The translations under genes and the position numbers were made by a program. A DNA stretch of 36,405 nucleotides, taken from NCBI RefSeq assembly GCF_006265175.1, contig NZ_VDCQ01000086.1, positions 1-36,405 on the forward strand. The letters are read 5' to 3'. Within the stretch, counting starts at the first letter, position 1. Every line of letters starts with the position of its first letter. The notes under the pieces were generated by a model that saw nothing but the letters and a program-made list of their open reading frames with translations, searched no databases and was not told where the DNA came from. Shown one piece after another: positions 7,585 to 16,030 of the stretch. Source of the stretch: Paenibacillus hemerocallicola (GTDB lineage Bacteria; Bacillota; Bacilli; Paenibacillales; NBRC-103111).

Positions 7585-9060
7585 ATGAAGCGACCCAATA
7601 TCGTACTGATTATGACCGATCAGCATCGCTTTGATGCGCTCGGGTGCTATGGCAATACCGTTATCGAAACGCCTAACCTGGACTCGCTTGCCCAGGAAGG
7701 AACCGTATTTGCAAGCGCCTATTCCAGCACTCCGTCCTGCGTTCCCGCGAGGACATCGCTCTTGACCGGCATGGACCCCTGGCATACCGGCATTCTGGGC
7801 ACCGGCAAAGGCCAAGGCAAAATGGGCGGCAACTTCAAGCATACGCTGCCCGGCGAGCTGTCCAAATCCGGCTATTGCACGCTCGGCGTGGGAAAGATGA
7901 ACTTCAATCCCCAACGCGCTTTAAACGGCTTTCATCAAACGTCGCTGGACGAGTCGGGCAGAGTGGAATCGCCCGGGTTCGTGTCCGACTACGCAGCCTG
8001 GTTTGAACGCAATAAAACAGGGGATTACGGCCCGGTCGACCACGGCGTCGACTGGAATTCCTGGATGTCCCGGCCGTTTCACGCTCCCGAGTTTTTACAT
8101 CCGGTTAACTGGACGATTAACGAATCGATTCGTTTGCTGGAGAAGCGGGACCCGACCGCACCGTTCTTCCTGAAAACATCCTTTTCCAGACCGCATTCGC
8201 CTTACGATCCCGTTCCCTATTACTTCGATCTGTACCGGGAGAAGTCTCTGCCCGCCCCCTGCATCGGAGAATGGGCCGGCATGCATGACCAGCCGGACGA
8301 GGCACACTCGCCAAACGCTTGGAGAGGCAAACGCAAGAACGAAGAAGTGCTCCGGGCGCGAGCCGGATATTACGGGCTTGTCAATCAGATCGATCAGCAA
8401 ATCGGCAGGTTGTTCAGTTATTTGAGGCATATCGGCGCATGGGAGAATACCGTCATCGTCTTCACTTCCGACCACGGGGATATGCTGGGGGATCATCATT
8501 TATGGCGGAAAACGTATGCTTACGAAGGCTCCGCCCACATTCCGCTCATCGTCCGGCTCCCCAAATCAATGCGTCAGGCCAAGGCGATTCCTGGACGGAT
8601 CCACAATCCGGTATGTCTGCAGGATATTATGCCGACCATCCTCGATTCAGCCGGGCTCCCGGTGCCGGCGGTCGTGGACGGAAGCAGTATGCTCCCCCTG
8701 CTCCGAGGAGAAACTGCCGCTTGGCGCGAATTTGTGCACGGCGAGCATTCATGGTGCTATTCGGAAGAGCAAGAAATGCAATATGTCACCGATGGCCGAT
8801 GGAAGTACATATGGTTCCCTCGTCTCGGTACCGAGCAATTGTTCGACCTTGGCATCGACCGCGGGGAATGCCGGGATTTATCCGGGGACCCTCGGTATAC
8901 CGGCGAGCTGGCCGCGTGGCGGGAGCGCCTCATTCAAGTGCTGGAGCCGAGAAACGCCGGTCTGACCGAAGGCAGCCGCCTAGTTTGCCAAGCAGGCCAA
9001 CCGCCGCTCGTCTCGCCACACTATAAGCTGAGAACGGAGCCTGCAAACGTTCAGCTCTAG
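7585..9060 (+). CDS. Cys-type sulfatase (alkaline phosphatase superfamily)
   Basis: 491 residues. The N-terminal metal motif is R-P-N-I-V-L-I-M-T-D-Q-H. The formylglycine signature is C52-V-P-A-R-T-S-L-L-T-G62, with Cys as the residue to be oxidised by a sulfatase-maturating enzyme encoded elsewhere. The second metal cluster T-S-D-H-G-D-M-L-G-D-H appears at about residue 293. There is no signal peptide, so it is probably cytoplasmic and acts on imported sulfated sugars or small sulfate/phosphonate esters. GGGAGGG precedes the ATG. Choline-sulfatase-like or glycan-sulfatase activity are both possible. It stands alone between divergent VOC and convergent PH-like genes. Confidence 0.9.
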   Translation: MKRPNIVLIMTDQHRFDALGCYGNTVIETPNLDSLAQEGTVFASAYSSTPSCVPARTSLLTGMDPWHTGILGTGKGQGKMGGNFKHTLPGELSKSGYCTLGVGKMNFNPQRALNGFHQTSLDESGRVESPGFVSDYAAWFERNKTGDYGPVDHGVDWNSWMSRPFHAPEFLHPVNWTINESIRLLEKRDPTAPFFLKTSFSRPHSPYDPVPYYFDLYREKSLPAPCIGEWAGMHDQPDEAHSPNAWRGKRKNEEVLRARAGYYGLVNQIDQQIGRLFSYLRHIGAWENTVIVFTSDHGDMLGDHHLWRKTYAYEGSAHIPLIVRLPKSMRQAKAIPGRIHNPVCLQDIMPTILDSAGLPVPAVVDGSSMLPLLRGETAAWREFVHGEHSWCYSEEQEMQYVTDGRWKYIWFPRLGTEQLFDLGIDRGECRDLSGDPRYTGELAAWRERLIQVLEPRNAGLTEGSRLVCQAGQPPLVSPHYKLRTEPANVQL

Positions 9061-9094
9061 CGAACAAACCGTTGCGATAATTTCATACCGGGAA

Positions 9095-9125
9095 AACCCC
9101 TTCTCATCACGCGATGGAAGGGGTT
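9095..9125. terminator. Hairpin between convergent genes
   Basis: AACCCCTTC (9095-9103) pairs with GAAGGGGTT (9117-9125). The short A-run at 9093-9096 gives a T-run on the minus strand, so it may serve the gene ending at 9182 better than the sulfatase. Confidence 0.5.
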
Positions 9126-9181
9126 GGCGTGTTCAGCGGTTACCTTGGCCCGTGCGGTACAATGGGCGATCTCGAGCTGCG

Positions 9182-9544
9182 TTATTTCATTGAATGTGTG
9201 GAGCTACGCTTCGATATCGTATTAGCCAGCTGCTCCGGGTCTGCGCTTTCCAATACCATTTTATCAAATTCATGTCCTTTCAGATCAAGGATTACTACTT
9301 TATCGGCGTCATGATAGGATAGAAAATATTGCTCTCCATCCATAACGAAATGCCCTGCTTTGTAGCCGAGTGCCGCAATGCCCGTTCTTCTTACTGCTGT
9401 CCATGGAAGCTTGAAATTTCCAGCCTGTACGTTTTCAACCGAAGTGTATGGAACTATTATTTTCCTTCTTAAAGTGGCAACCGCCGTCCAGCCCGAAATA
9501 TCCAATACGAATTCGCTATCGCCTGATACTACTTGAACACTCAC
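9182..9544 (-). CDS. Small PH-like domain protein
   Basis: 120 residues with a repeated beta-strand pattern (V-P-Y-T-S-V-E-N-V near residue 31, A-G-H-F near 63, Y-F-L-S-Y-H-D-A-D-K-V-V-I-L-D near 74) that resembles bacterial pleckstrin-homology domains; no catalytic motif and no membrane segment. GTG start at 9544 behind GAGGAGG. It lies 46 bp downstream of the HTH regulator on the same strand and may be co-transcribed. The family assignment is by pattern and moderate. Confidence 0.6.
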   Translation of the reverse strand: MSVQVVSGDSEFVLDISGWTAVATLRRKIIVPYTSVENVQAGNFKLPWTAVRRTGIAALGYKAGHFVMDGEQYFLSYHDADKVVILDLKGHEFDKMVLESADPEQLANTISKRSSTHSMK

Positions 9545-9590
9545 TTCCTATCTCCTCCTCTTGCATAGTGTATTTGAAATTCCTCCATAG

Positions 9591-10130
9591 TTATCCTTGC
9601 GAGTTTTGCGGAATAAACGCACCTGCGAAAATTCGAGTAACGCGTTCGGGTGTCGGTTCGTTATGGATAACAGCTTCGATGCACTTGTTCATGGATTGGA
9701 CGAGCTCCTGAAATTCTTCATCCGTCAAATGCAAGGGCGTATTCCAATAGGCGAATCCATCTTGTTTATACTGTCGGGGGGATGTTTCCGTCAGATAAGC
9801 TGTCGCTTGCCGAAGCAAATGATTATGAAATACGGAAAAATAGCGAACATGGTCTTCCTGTGAACTCGTTTCGATTTCGTCATCAGGAATGTGCAAGTTT
9901 TCTTTTCTAACCGAAAACACTCGTTCCTCCGTTCCTTTTACTTTTTTCGTATCGATAATCTCGATCTGATTCGCCTTAAGCAACAAATTCATATGACGGT
10001 ATAAAGTAGCTTGAGGAACATCGCCAAGCGCATCCACAAGTTGTGCGATCGTCAGCGGTTTACCTAGAAGCAATTGTTGCACAATCCTCATTCGAATAGG
10101 ATGAAGGAGCACATCCACTTTTGTTTTCAT
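9591..10130 (-). CDS. ArsR-like helix-turn-helix transcriptional regulator
   Basis: 179 residues. Residues 1-75 form a winged helix of the HTH_20/ArsR type (H-P-I-R-M-R-I-V-Q-Q-L-L, then P-Q-A-T-L-Y-R-H-M-N-L-L recognition helix and a beta wing with E-E-R-V-F). The C-terminal about 100 residues are a helical ligand or dimerisation domain with no recognised motif. I start at the ATG at 10130, which has GGAGA upstream and removes a 26-residue non-homologous extension. The promoter region carries a Fur-like box and an inverted repeat, so expression may respond to metal or be autoregulated. Confidence 0.85.
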   Translation of the reverse strand: MKTKVDVLLHPIRMRIVQQLLLGKPLTIAQLVDALGDVPQATLYRHMNLLLKANQIEIIDTKKVKGTEERVFSVRKENLHIPDDEIETSSQEDHVRYFSVFHNHLLRQATAYLTETSPRQYKQDGFAYWNTPLHLTDEEFQELVQSMNKCIEAVIHNEPTPERVTRIFAGAFIPQNSQG

Positions 10131-10140
10131 TGTGTCTTCT

Positions 10141-10172
10141 CCATAATCATTATCATTATATAAAATGATAAT
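10141..10172 (-). promoter_or_regulatory. Fur/PerR/Zur-like box and inverted repeat over the -10 region
   Basis: On the minus strand TGATAAT-G-ATTATGG (10155-10141) matches 13 of 15 positions of the 7-1-7 Fur-family consensus (TGATAAT-N-ATTATCA). Overlapping it, ATTATCATT (10149-10157) and AATGATAAT (10164-10172) form a perfect 9-bp inverted repeat around a TATAAT -10 hexamer. Both lie just upstream of the regulator start at 10130. Confidence 0.5.
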
Positions 10173-10376
10173 AACATCTTTTACTCTTTTCCGCAAGCCG
10201 GTTGGCATCGCCCATCCAAAACCTTGTCATCGGTCCGACTCGCACCTGCATTTCGACACAAAACGCGACAAAATCAGGAAACCGCGCATGTCCATAATTG
10301 GGCAAATCTCCCCATGCGATTACCAGTTGCTTCCACTATGCTTGGTGGGAACGAATCTTTCAAGGAGGAACGCTTG

Positions 10377-10724
10377 ATGTCGAATCCAGAGCTGGAACAA
10401 TTGGGAAAGCTGACCGCGTCGGATCACGATCTCCAGAAAGCGGCATTGTCAGGCATTTCCAAAGTCATCCATGAACATATTGAACAGAAACAATTGAAGG
10501 TCAGCCCGGAGCTATTGAAAAGCCTGGGAGGGCTTGAATCAGGCTCGTACCTGAACGAAGCATACAACGAGGACATCATTTTGGTTCGAAGCGTGATTGT
10601 GTATGTGAAGTCGCGTGTGCTGGACTTGGCGCACGATCTCGTCCAGCTTCATGACGTCCGGACCCGGGTGGACAATCAATTGTCCAAAATGAATTTGAAT
10701 CTGAATTCGCCGACAATCAAATGA
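10377..10724 (+). CDS. Hypothetical small helical protein
   Basis: 115 residues, largely helical by composition, without cysteines, signal peptide or membrane segment. I recognise no family. The start at 10377 is set by AAGGAGG 8 bases upstream; the longer frame from 10224 has neither a binding site nor coding-like sequence. A perfect terminator hairpin follows at once, which supports a real single-gene transcript. Confidence 0.65.
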   Translation: MSNPELEQLGKLTASDHDLQKAALSGISKVIHEHIEQKQLKVSPELLKSLGGLESGSYLNEAYNEDIILVRSVIVYVKSRVLDLAHDLVQLHDVRTRVDNQLSKMNLNLNSPTIK

Positions 10725-10729
10725 CAACA

Positions 10730-10767
10730 AACTACACCCCGGGACGGTTGAATCCCGGGGTGTAGTT
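10730..10767. terminator. Strong hairpin between convergent genes
   Basis: A perfect 15-bp stem (10730-10744 with 10753-10767, loop of 8) separates the stop at 10724 from the convergent stop at 10789. T-tract is weak on both sides. Confidence 0.75.
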
Positions 10768-10788
10768 GGATCGAAGCTTTAATCGAAG

Positions 10789-11724
10789 CTATAGAAGGAG
10801 CCGATCCAAGCCAATGGCACTGATCATGAATCTCTCTTTCTTGTTTCCCAATAATTGTTGCGTCCAATCCACAATCCCGCCATCCCCTATTTGATGGATG
10901 TTCCCGCGTATATTCGCAATAATCGTAAATTGCAAACCTTTGTAGTATTGGTTATCCTGCTTCATGGGATTTATCGAAGCAGCAACGTTTATGGAATTGC
11001 GTTCAGCGTGCAGCAGTATTCTCCGGACCAAGTCTTCGGGGTCCTTATAACCGCCTCTAACACTGAGCGACACTTCTATCTCGGATTGAAACAGCGATTG
11101 AAACATATGTTGGAATACTTGTATATGCTCCCAAAACGAGCTGATCTCGAAAGAATACGATCCCTGATCTACTCCCGATGAAACCATGCAAAATAAATGA
11201 AAATGCGGCAGCATGCCCGGAGCCTTTTTGAACTTTTGGGCCCTTGCATGGCGGTGAGTCGTACTGAATCTAACGAAGCCGTTCCGGTTGTCCAGCGTGC
11301 CGGACTTCAAACCATCGCTTACGTGCAACGCCAGAAGGTTGGTAGCATCCGCCACCACTTCCGTCCCTCTCAATGCGGATATGATTTTGTTCTGGTCTGC
11401 CGCAGCCACAATCGAGCAAGAACCCAGCGGAGCTATTGGGGATAATTGAACAGGGGCGAACAAGTGTTCTTGGGCGATATTCAATATATCCAATTCCAGC
11501 TGTTTCATTTGTAAAGGATTCACTTCAGCCGGCTTCACAAATCGGTTTTCCTGATACCTTTTCAACAAATCCGCTGCAGAAGCCGCCTTTGTCTTTTCCC
11601 TGAACACTTCGAGCAGCAACGTGTTCAAGTCGGACCCGGAAATTTGTTCGGCAAGTAATTCCACCATGTTTCCGACGCCAAGCTTACGAACTATTCTGTC
11701 AAGATTCCTCTGTTCTTCCGACAT
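10789..11724 (-). CDS. Conserved unknown with class II aminoacyl-tRNA-synthetase-like motifs
   Basis: 311 residues. An N-terminal helical region (about 1-75) precedes a domain with A-P-L-G-S-C-S, R-G-T-E-V-V-A-D-A-T-N, a motif-2-like stretch V-R-F-S-T-T-H-R-H-A-R, and a C-terminus G-L-D-R-L-L-L that reads as class II motif 3. The order motif 1-like, motif 2-like, motif 3 at the extreme end is that of HisRS/HisZ-type folds. This is my inference from motifs, not a recognised family. No anticodon-binding domain follows, so it is unlikely to charge a tRNA by itself. The ATG at 11724 has GAGTGAGG upstream. It stands as a single gene. Confidence 0.7.
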   Translation of the reverse strand: MSEEQRNLDRIVRKLGVGNMVELLAEQISGSDLNTLLLEVFREKTKAASAADLLKRYQENRFVKPAEVNPLQMKQLELDILNIAQEHLFAPVQLSPIAPLGSCSIVAAADQNKIISALRGTEVVADATNLLALHVSDGLKSGTLDNRNGFVRFSTTHRHARAQKFKKAPGMLPHFHLFCMVSSGVDQGSYSFEISSFWEHIQVFQHMFQSLFQSEIEVSLSVRGGYKDPEDLVRRILLHAERNSINVAASINPMKQDNQYYKGLQFTIIANIRGNIHQIGDGGIVDWTQQLLGNKKERFMISAIGLDRLLL

Positions 11725-11765
11725 AGGACACATCCTCACTCGGGAATAGTTGCATCTTCAAAAGG

Positions 11766-11794
11766 CAAAAATCGCCCCAAACCATTGGGACGAT
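11766..11794 (-). terminator. Rho-independent terminator of the relic gene
   Basis: On the minus strand a 9-bp stem (11794-11786 with 11779-11771, including a G-U pair) is followed by a run of five T. It lies 10 bases past the stop of the gene relic at 11804. Confidence 0.75.
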
Positions 11795-11803
11795 GCAGAT
11801 CGC

Positions 11804-11920
11804 TTATTCGGAGACCGGCATTTCAGCCAGCATGAGCCATTGGTGATTAATGGGATTATAAGGATTGTTGGATAGGTTGTCAATAATCCGTACATTAGTC
11901 GAGCGCCATCGAACCCATTG
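11804..11920 (-). pseudogene. C-terminal relic of a secreted carbohydrate-active or binding protein
   Basis: 38 codons are open up to TAA 11806-11804 and read W-V-R-W-R-S-T-N-V-R-I-I-D-N, then N-N-P-Y-N-P-I-N-H-Q-W-L-M-L-A-E-M. The V-R-I ... W-L-M-L-A-E pattern is like the last strands of discoidin-type carbohydrate-binding modules. A stop lies immediately upstream at 11921-11923, where repeat-type sequence begins, and no start is possible. Its own terminator survives directly downstream. I read it as the tail of a gene removed by deletion at about 11920. Confidence 0.55.
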
Positions 11921-11933
11921 TCAAACAACTAAT

Positions 11934-12011
11934 TTGCTTATTAGCAGCCTCATTTCGCTGAATTCGCTCATTCGACAAGCAATTAGCGAAATGAGGTTCA
12001 CCAATAAGCAA
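11934..12011. repeat. Nested interrupted inverted repeat
   Basis: Outer arms TTGCTTATT (11934-11942) and AATAAGCAA (12003-12011) enclose inner arms CCTCATTTCGCT (11948-11959) and AGCGAAATGAGG (11985-11996). It sits exactly where the gene relic is truncated. It looks like one of the short intergenic repeat units common in these genomes. Confidence 0.6.
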
Positions 12012-12090
12012 TTCGGTTCATGAAGAATGGCCCCGACTACTATCCAGGAATCCGTTATACCGGAGTCCTATTCTTTCTATCGCTCACTCT

Positions 12091-14355
12091 TTAAGCCTGA
12101 ATAGCGCCGAAAGCTTTAAACTCGGCGAGTCCCGTCCCCACGTATTGAAATTTCGCGGTGCCGTCGGCAGCCGTTCCGGAGGTATGGCTCGGTGCCGAGA
12201 GGCCGGACAATCCCGCTGCGGTACATTTGTACACGCGGTCCGAGGCATGTACGACGACTCCCGCGGCATATGACGTCGACGGCGCCCAGGCGTCCGTGGA
12301 AGCATAACCGGCGGATACGCAAACCCAACCGATCTCCCCGCCGGAAACCGGATTCGTATTGTAGACGATATCCCGCCGGGACCACATATGGCCGCCGCCG
12401 GGAATAGCTTCGCCGTAGGTGACGATTGGCGCCATCGTGTTTGAAGGATGCGTAAACCGGTTGCCGAGCAGCAGAGGGCTCGGTTCTCCCGAGGTCACCA
12501 GAATGTCTTCGGATTGCGCATTGACGGATACATTCCCGACGAGAACGGCCTTCTGATAAGTCCGGATCGAGCGCTGCGCGTCGCGGAACACATTGCCTAC
12601 GGCGAGCGAATTGGCATACGCCAGAGAAAGCCCGATAGCGCCGCCTTCGAAGTGGTTGAACGCGAATACCGGCTCCTTCAACGAATTCGTTCCTCCGGCT
12701 ACGCACGGATTCGTCGTTCCTTCCGTCCGGAAGCTGTTGCCCAACAGAAGGAAGCCTGTGCCGCCGCCGGGCTGCATAGTCAGGTTTGCCGCATAATTGT
12801 TCGCTTGCACTTCATTGCCGATCAGTTTGATATCGTTCGTGCTCGACCCGTTGGCGTTCATGAAAATCCCGTTGCGCGTTCCGCGGATATGGTTGTGATG
12901 GATCGAACATCGCGTCACGTCTTTCCCGATGTAGATCCCGCCGCCGACAAGTCCCTTGTTGATGTTGCCGATCATATTTCCGCTTATAAGCGAATCGTGC
13001 GCATACTCCACGCTGATCGCCGCCTCGTAAGGGTCCGTGGCCGCATCGTTGCCGCAATCGCTAATGAAATTGTTGACGACCGAATTGGAATGCGTGTAAT
13101 AAAATTGCCCGCCTGCCCCGGTTCCGTGCACGTTTATGCAGGCGAGGCGCGTCGTCGGATCGGTCAAGTACATGTCCGGCTTGCCGCCGCCTGCTATCGT
13201 ATTGTTCGAGGCGACATTGCGATTCGTACCTTTATCGAAATCGATCGAGGATAATGTCTTGCCTGTAAAATGGCAGTTCACGATTTTATTGCAGCGCGTC
13301 GCTCCTCCTGCCAATTCGATCACATTCCAGGAAAACTCGCCTTCGAAACGGCAAGAATCGATGACGACTTGCTCCACATAATGATCGAATTCCGGCTTCA
13401 TCAGCAGCCAATCGGAATGTAACCGGATACAAAAACCTACTCCGGCAGTACCCTTCTGGACGAACGTGCAGCGAAAGATCTTGATGTTGCGGCACCCCCC
13501 GACACCGCCCCCCGTACCTGGATTCGTATCGCCGCTATCCTTGGCCGACAACAGAAGAACAGGACCTGACGGACGCCCGTAACCGATATCGTACCCGGCA
13601 TCCCGGAATACTACGTTGTCGATCGTACAGTCCTGCGCATCGTTGACCAGCATCGTATAGCTGATACGATGCTCGAGCGGGTTGCGGCCCGAGCCATGCT
13701 GATCCAGGACAAGGTCGCGCACCTCGGCACCTTCGGTCCCGACCAGCTCCACCATGGCCCTGTAGCTCTCGTTCCAGCCCGAAGTTTGCGACGCTTTTAA
13801 AATCGTTTGTGCCCCTTCGCCCTGCAGCACGACCGAGCTTTTCATTCGCAGCGAACCGGTCAATATATAGACGCCGCTCGGCACGTAGACGACTCCGCCC
13901 TCGACGCCCAAGCAATCGATTGCTTTTTGGATAGCGGACGTGCTGTCCGTGCTGCCGTCACCTTTGGCTCCGAACCAGGTGACCGTCATTACCTTGTCGC
14001 ACATTCGTTTGAACCTTTTCCCGAGCGGCGTAACGACAACCGTTCCATCATTGTGGACAGAGCCGGAGTCTTGCGGATCGTAATAAAAGAAGCCTTCGCG
14101 ACCGGGTTCTGTTATGAAGTATAAATAATCGGGGTCCGGGTCTGTCGCCGCCCGCAATTCAGCCATCGTCGAGACTATACAAAGCTGCCTATCGCATAGG
14201 TTCTCCCCGTATACGGAACCGGTAACGGTTCCTCCGCCTTGCAACGCGCGGGCGTGCAGCATGCTCCCCGATCCGAGCGCAATGGCCGCCATGCTCATCG
14301 AAGCGAGCAGTTTTCTGCGGCTGATCGCCGACTTCGGTTGCGTTCCTTCCTTCAT
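12091..14355 (-). CDS. Tat-exported right-handed beta-helix protein (pectate-lyase-3/tailspike-like), locus A
   Basis: 754 residues. A twin-arginine signal S-R13-R14-K-L-L-A is followed by a hydrophobic segment ending near residue 37. Residues about 50-125 form a domain shared with the locus B paralogue (G-R-E-G-F-F-Y-Y-D-P; R-F-K-R). The pectate-lyase-superfamily entry motif [11 protein letters not shown] opens a long parallel beta-helix with many N-x-I/V-x-x-N rungs (about 130-640). The tail contains G-W-V-C-V-S-A-G and a W-A-P-S-T-S-Y-A-A-G-V-V-V segment that resembles CBM5/12 chitin-binding modules. Such folds cleave or bind acidic polysaccharides; no catalytic residue can be assigned by eye. 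GGGAGAGG precedes the ATG at 14355. It lies 48 bp downstream of a sugar-binding lipoprotein gene and probably shares its LacI-controlled transcript. Confidence 0.88.
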   Translation of the reverse strand: MKEGTQPKSAISRRKLLASMSMAAIALGSGSMLHARALQGGGTVTGSVYGENLCDRQLCIVSTMAELRAATDPDPDYLYFITEPGREGFFYYDPQDSGSVHNDGTVVVTPLGKRFKRMCDKVMTVTWFGAKGDGSTDSTSAIQKAIDCLGVEGGVVYVPSGVYILTGSLRMKSSVVLQGEGAQTILKASQTSGWNESYRAMVELVGTEGAEVRDLVLDQHGSGRNPLEHRISYTMLVNDAQDCTIDNVVFRDAGYDIGYGRPSGPVLLLSAKDSGDTNPGTGGGVGGCRNIKIFRCTFVQKGTAGVGFCIRLHSDWLLMKPEFDHYVEQVVIDSCRFEGEFSWNVIELAGGATRCNKIVNCHFTGKTLSSIDFDKGTNRNVASNNTIAGGGKPDMYLTDPTTRLACINVHGTGAGGQFYYTHSNSVVNNFISDCGNDAATDPYEAAISVEYAHDSLISGNMIGNINKGLVGGGIYIGKDVTRCSIHHNHIRGTRNGIFMNANGSSTNDIKLIGNEVQANNYAANLTMQPGGGTGFLLLGNSFRTEGTTNPCVAGGTNSLKEPVFAFNHFEGGAIGLSLAYANSLAVGNVFRDAQRSIRTYQKAVLVGNVSVNAQSEDILVTSGEPSPLLLGNRFTHPSNTMAPIVTYGEAIPGGGHMWSRRDIVYNTNPVSGGEIGWVCVSAGYASTDAWAPSTSYAAGVVVHASDRVYKCTAAGLSGLSAPSHTSGTAADGTAKFQYVGTGLAEFKAFGAIQA

Positions 14356-14403
14356 GTCCAGCACCTCTCCCGATATAATATGGGTTTGACAACAGACGAG
14401 CCC

Positions 14404-15753
14404 TTATTTCTTGCTATCGGCAATCGCTTTGATCGCTTCTTCCTCGGCGGCGCGGAATGCGGTATTGAAGTCGGTGTCCCCGACCGCGAGCGGAAACATT
14501 TGCTTTCGGTAGATGGATACGAGCTTGGCGTCATATTCGGTTTTGGGCGCGATCGGCGCCGGTTTATTTTGCAGGAACGCTGCATAATTTTTGTCCTTGA
14601 ACTCGGTGTCCTGCCCTAGCCGCCGCTTCACCCCGTCCGTATTCAACACCGGGATCAGCCCTTTGCCGGCAATGTGATTTTGATACGGCTCCGATACCAT
14701 GTATTTCAATACTTTCATGGCAGCATCCTTGTTTTGGGTCAGCGTGGTAAGTCCGAAATAGGTCGGCAGCAATTGGCTGCCCACATCACGCATATCGGCA
14801 AATACGGGCAACGGCAATATGTCCCACTTCATCGTCTTCAATTCCGTCGGGACGGAGGTCGGCAGCGTGTTCAAATATACGAGCATGGCAAGGCTTTGGT
14901 CCTTCGCGAACTGGTTCAAGCCCGGCAAGTCCTTCAGCGTGCGCATGCCTTCACGGTAGCCGGAATCCTGTGCAGGCTTAACGAATGCCGTATCGAACAG
15001 AGTACGCCAGCGCTCGTCCGAGAGAATCGTCGGCTTCTCCGTTTTCAGATCCGCGTGCTGAATCGACAACGGACTCAGATTGACCATCGCATTGTAGGCC
15101 GCAAATCCGTAAATCTGCTTGCCTCCGTCCATGCGGGTCAGCTTCTTGGCGAGCTCGAGCACCTCGTCCCAGGTCATGCCCGCCTTCGGATACGGCACAC
15201 TGAATGTATCGAACAGGTCCTGATTGTAGAAGAGCGCCAAATTGCTGCTCAGCACGGGAATTCCGTACATGCGGCCTCCCGACGCCTGCTTCACCGCATC
15301 GACCACCGTAGGCTCCAGCAAGCTCAGGTCGATATTATGCTTCTTGATCAAATCCGTCATATCGTACTGCAGCTTGCGGCTGAACAGACGGCTCTCGTAA
15401 TTGCCGATCGAATCGAGGTAAATATCGATATGGGTACCGGCCGCGAGAAGATCGTCCATCGATGTGCCGTTCGCCTTCTGAATATACTTGATCGTATAGG
15501 CCGGAAACGCCTTGCGGATGGCGTTCCCGTAGTTGTCGTCGAATATTTTCCCGGACATCCCGTTTTCCGAGAAAAAGATCAGCTCCGTCGCCCCGCTATC
15601 CCCTGTATCCGCAGTTTCGGCTTGATCGCCGTTTCGATTGCTTATACCTCCTCCGTCTCCCTCTGCCGCCTTGCCGTCCTCCTCTCTGCCGCAAGCGGAT
15701 AATACAGCCGCAACAATAAAAATAACAATGAAAATCGTAAAATACCGCTTCAA
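14404..15753 (-). CDS. ABC-type sugar-binding lipoprotein, locus A
   Basis: 449 residues. Signal anchor from residue 3 to a lipobox L-S-A-C21, then a Gly/Asp-rich linker and a family 1/8 extracellular solute-binding fold (N-x-x-L-F between residues about 180-190, G-M-T-W-D-E-V hinge region, W-D-I-L-P-L-P). The start is TTG at 15753, 8 bases after GGGAGGG; the upstream frame to 15813 is not supported. It should sit outside the membrane as a tethered oligosaccharide receptor. No permease or ATPase genes are adjacent, so it must use permeases encoded elsewhere. It is first in a two-gene unit with the beta-helix protein, under LacI-type operators. Confidence 0.9.
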   Translation of the reverse strand: MKRYFTIFIVIFIVAAVLSACGREEDGKAAEGDGGGISNRNGDQAETADTGDSGATELIFFSENGMSGKIFDDNYGNAIRKAFPAYTIKYIQKANGTSMDDLLAAGTHIDIYLDSIGNYESRLFSRKLQYDMTDLIKKHNIDLSLLEPTVVDAVKQASGGRMYGIPVLSSNLALFYNQDLFDTFSVPYPKAGMTWDEVLELAKKLTRMDGGKQIYGFAAYNAMVNLSPLSIQHADLKTEKPTILSDERWRTLFDTAFVKPAQDSGYREGMRTLKDLPGLNQFAKDQSLAMLVYLNTLPTSVPTELKTMKWDILPLPVFADMRDVGSQLLPTYFGLTTLTQNKDAAMKVLKYMVSEPYQNHIAGKGLIPVLNTDGVKRRLGQDTEFKDKNYAAFLQNKPAPIAPKTEYDAKLVSIYRKQMFPLAVGDTDFNTAFRAAEEEAIKAIADSKK

Positions 15754-15899
15754 CCCGCAATCCCTCCCTATTCGTGCATAATCCTGACCGGCAGCATTCA
15801 TTGCCGCCAACAAAACGTACCGGTTCGTTCGGCAAAATGGCAGCCGACGCTCGTCTCCAAGCCTTATTGGGTCATGGCATCACCCCTTACCGAAATTAA

Positions 15900-15954
15900 C
15901 AAACGTTTTCCTTTATAAAAGCCGAATTCATCTACAAATTAACACAAACGTTTG
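15900..15954. promoter_or_regulatory. Two LacI-family operators upstream of the locus A sugar-binding gene
   Basis: CAAACGTTTG at 15945-15954 is a perfect palindrome; CAAACGTTTT at 15900-15909 is a one-mismatch copy 45 bp away. An identical perfect site lies in the promoter of the LacI gene itself. They flank an AT-rich region that probably holds the promoter of the sugar-binding gene, so looping or steric repression is likely. Confidence 0.75.
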
Positions 15955-15966
15955 CTTTAAAGTGCT

Positions 15967-16000
15967 AAAAAAATGCCGCTTCTCGGTATGATCTCGCGGC
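15967..16000 (-). terminator. Terminator of the LacI gene
   Basis: On the minus strand GCCGC (16000-15996) pairs with GCGGC (15979-15975) and is followed after one base by seven T. It lies 31 bases past the LacI stop and separates its transcript from the operators of the next gene. Confidence 0.6.
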
Positions 16001-16030
16001 TTTTACTATCTAATCAGGGATCAACCCCTG

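Noticed and set aside
10224-10376. N-terminal extension of the small protein at 10377
   Set aside because: Lies in the regulatory region of the divergent HTH gene, and the strong AAGGAGG sits before 10377.
15754-15813. Longer start for the locus A sugar-binding lipoprotein
   Set aside because: It would put 20 extra residues before the signal peptide; the TTG with GGGAGGG gives a normal lipoprotein signal.
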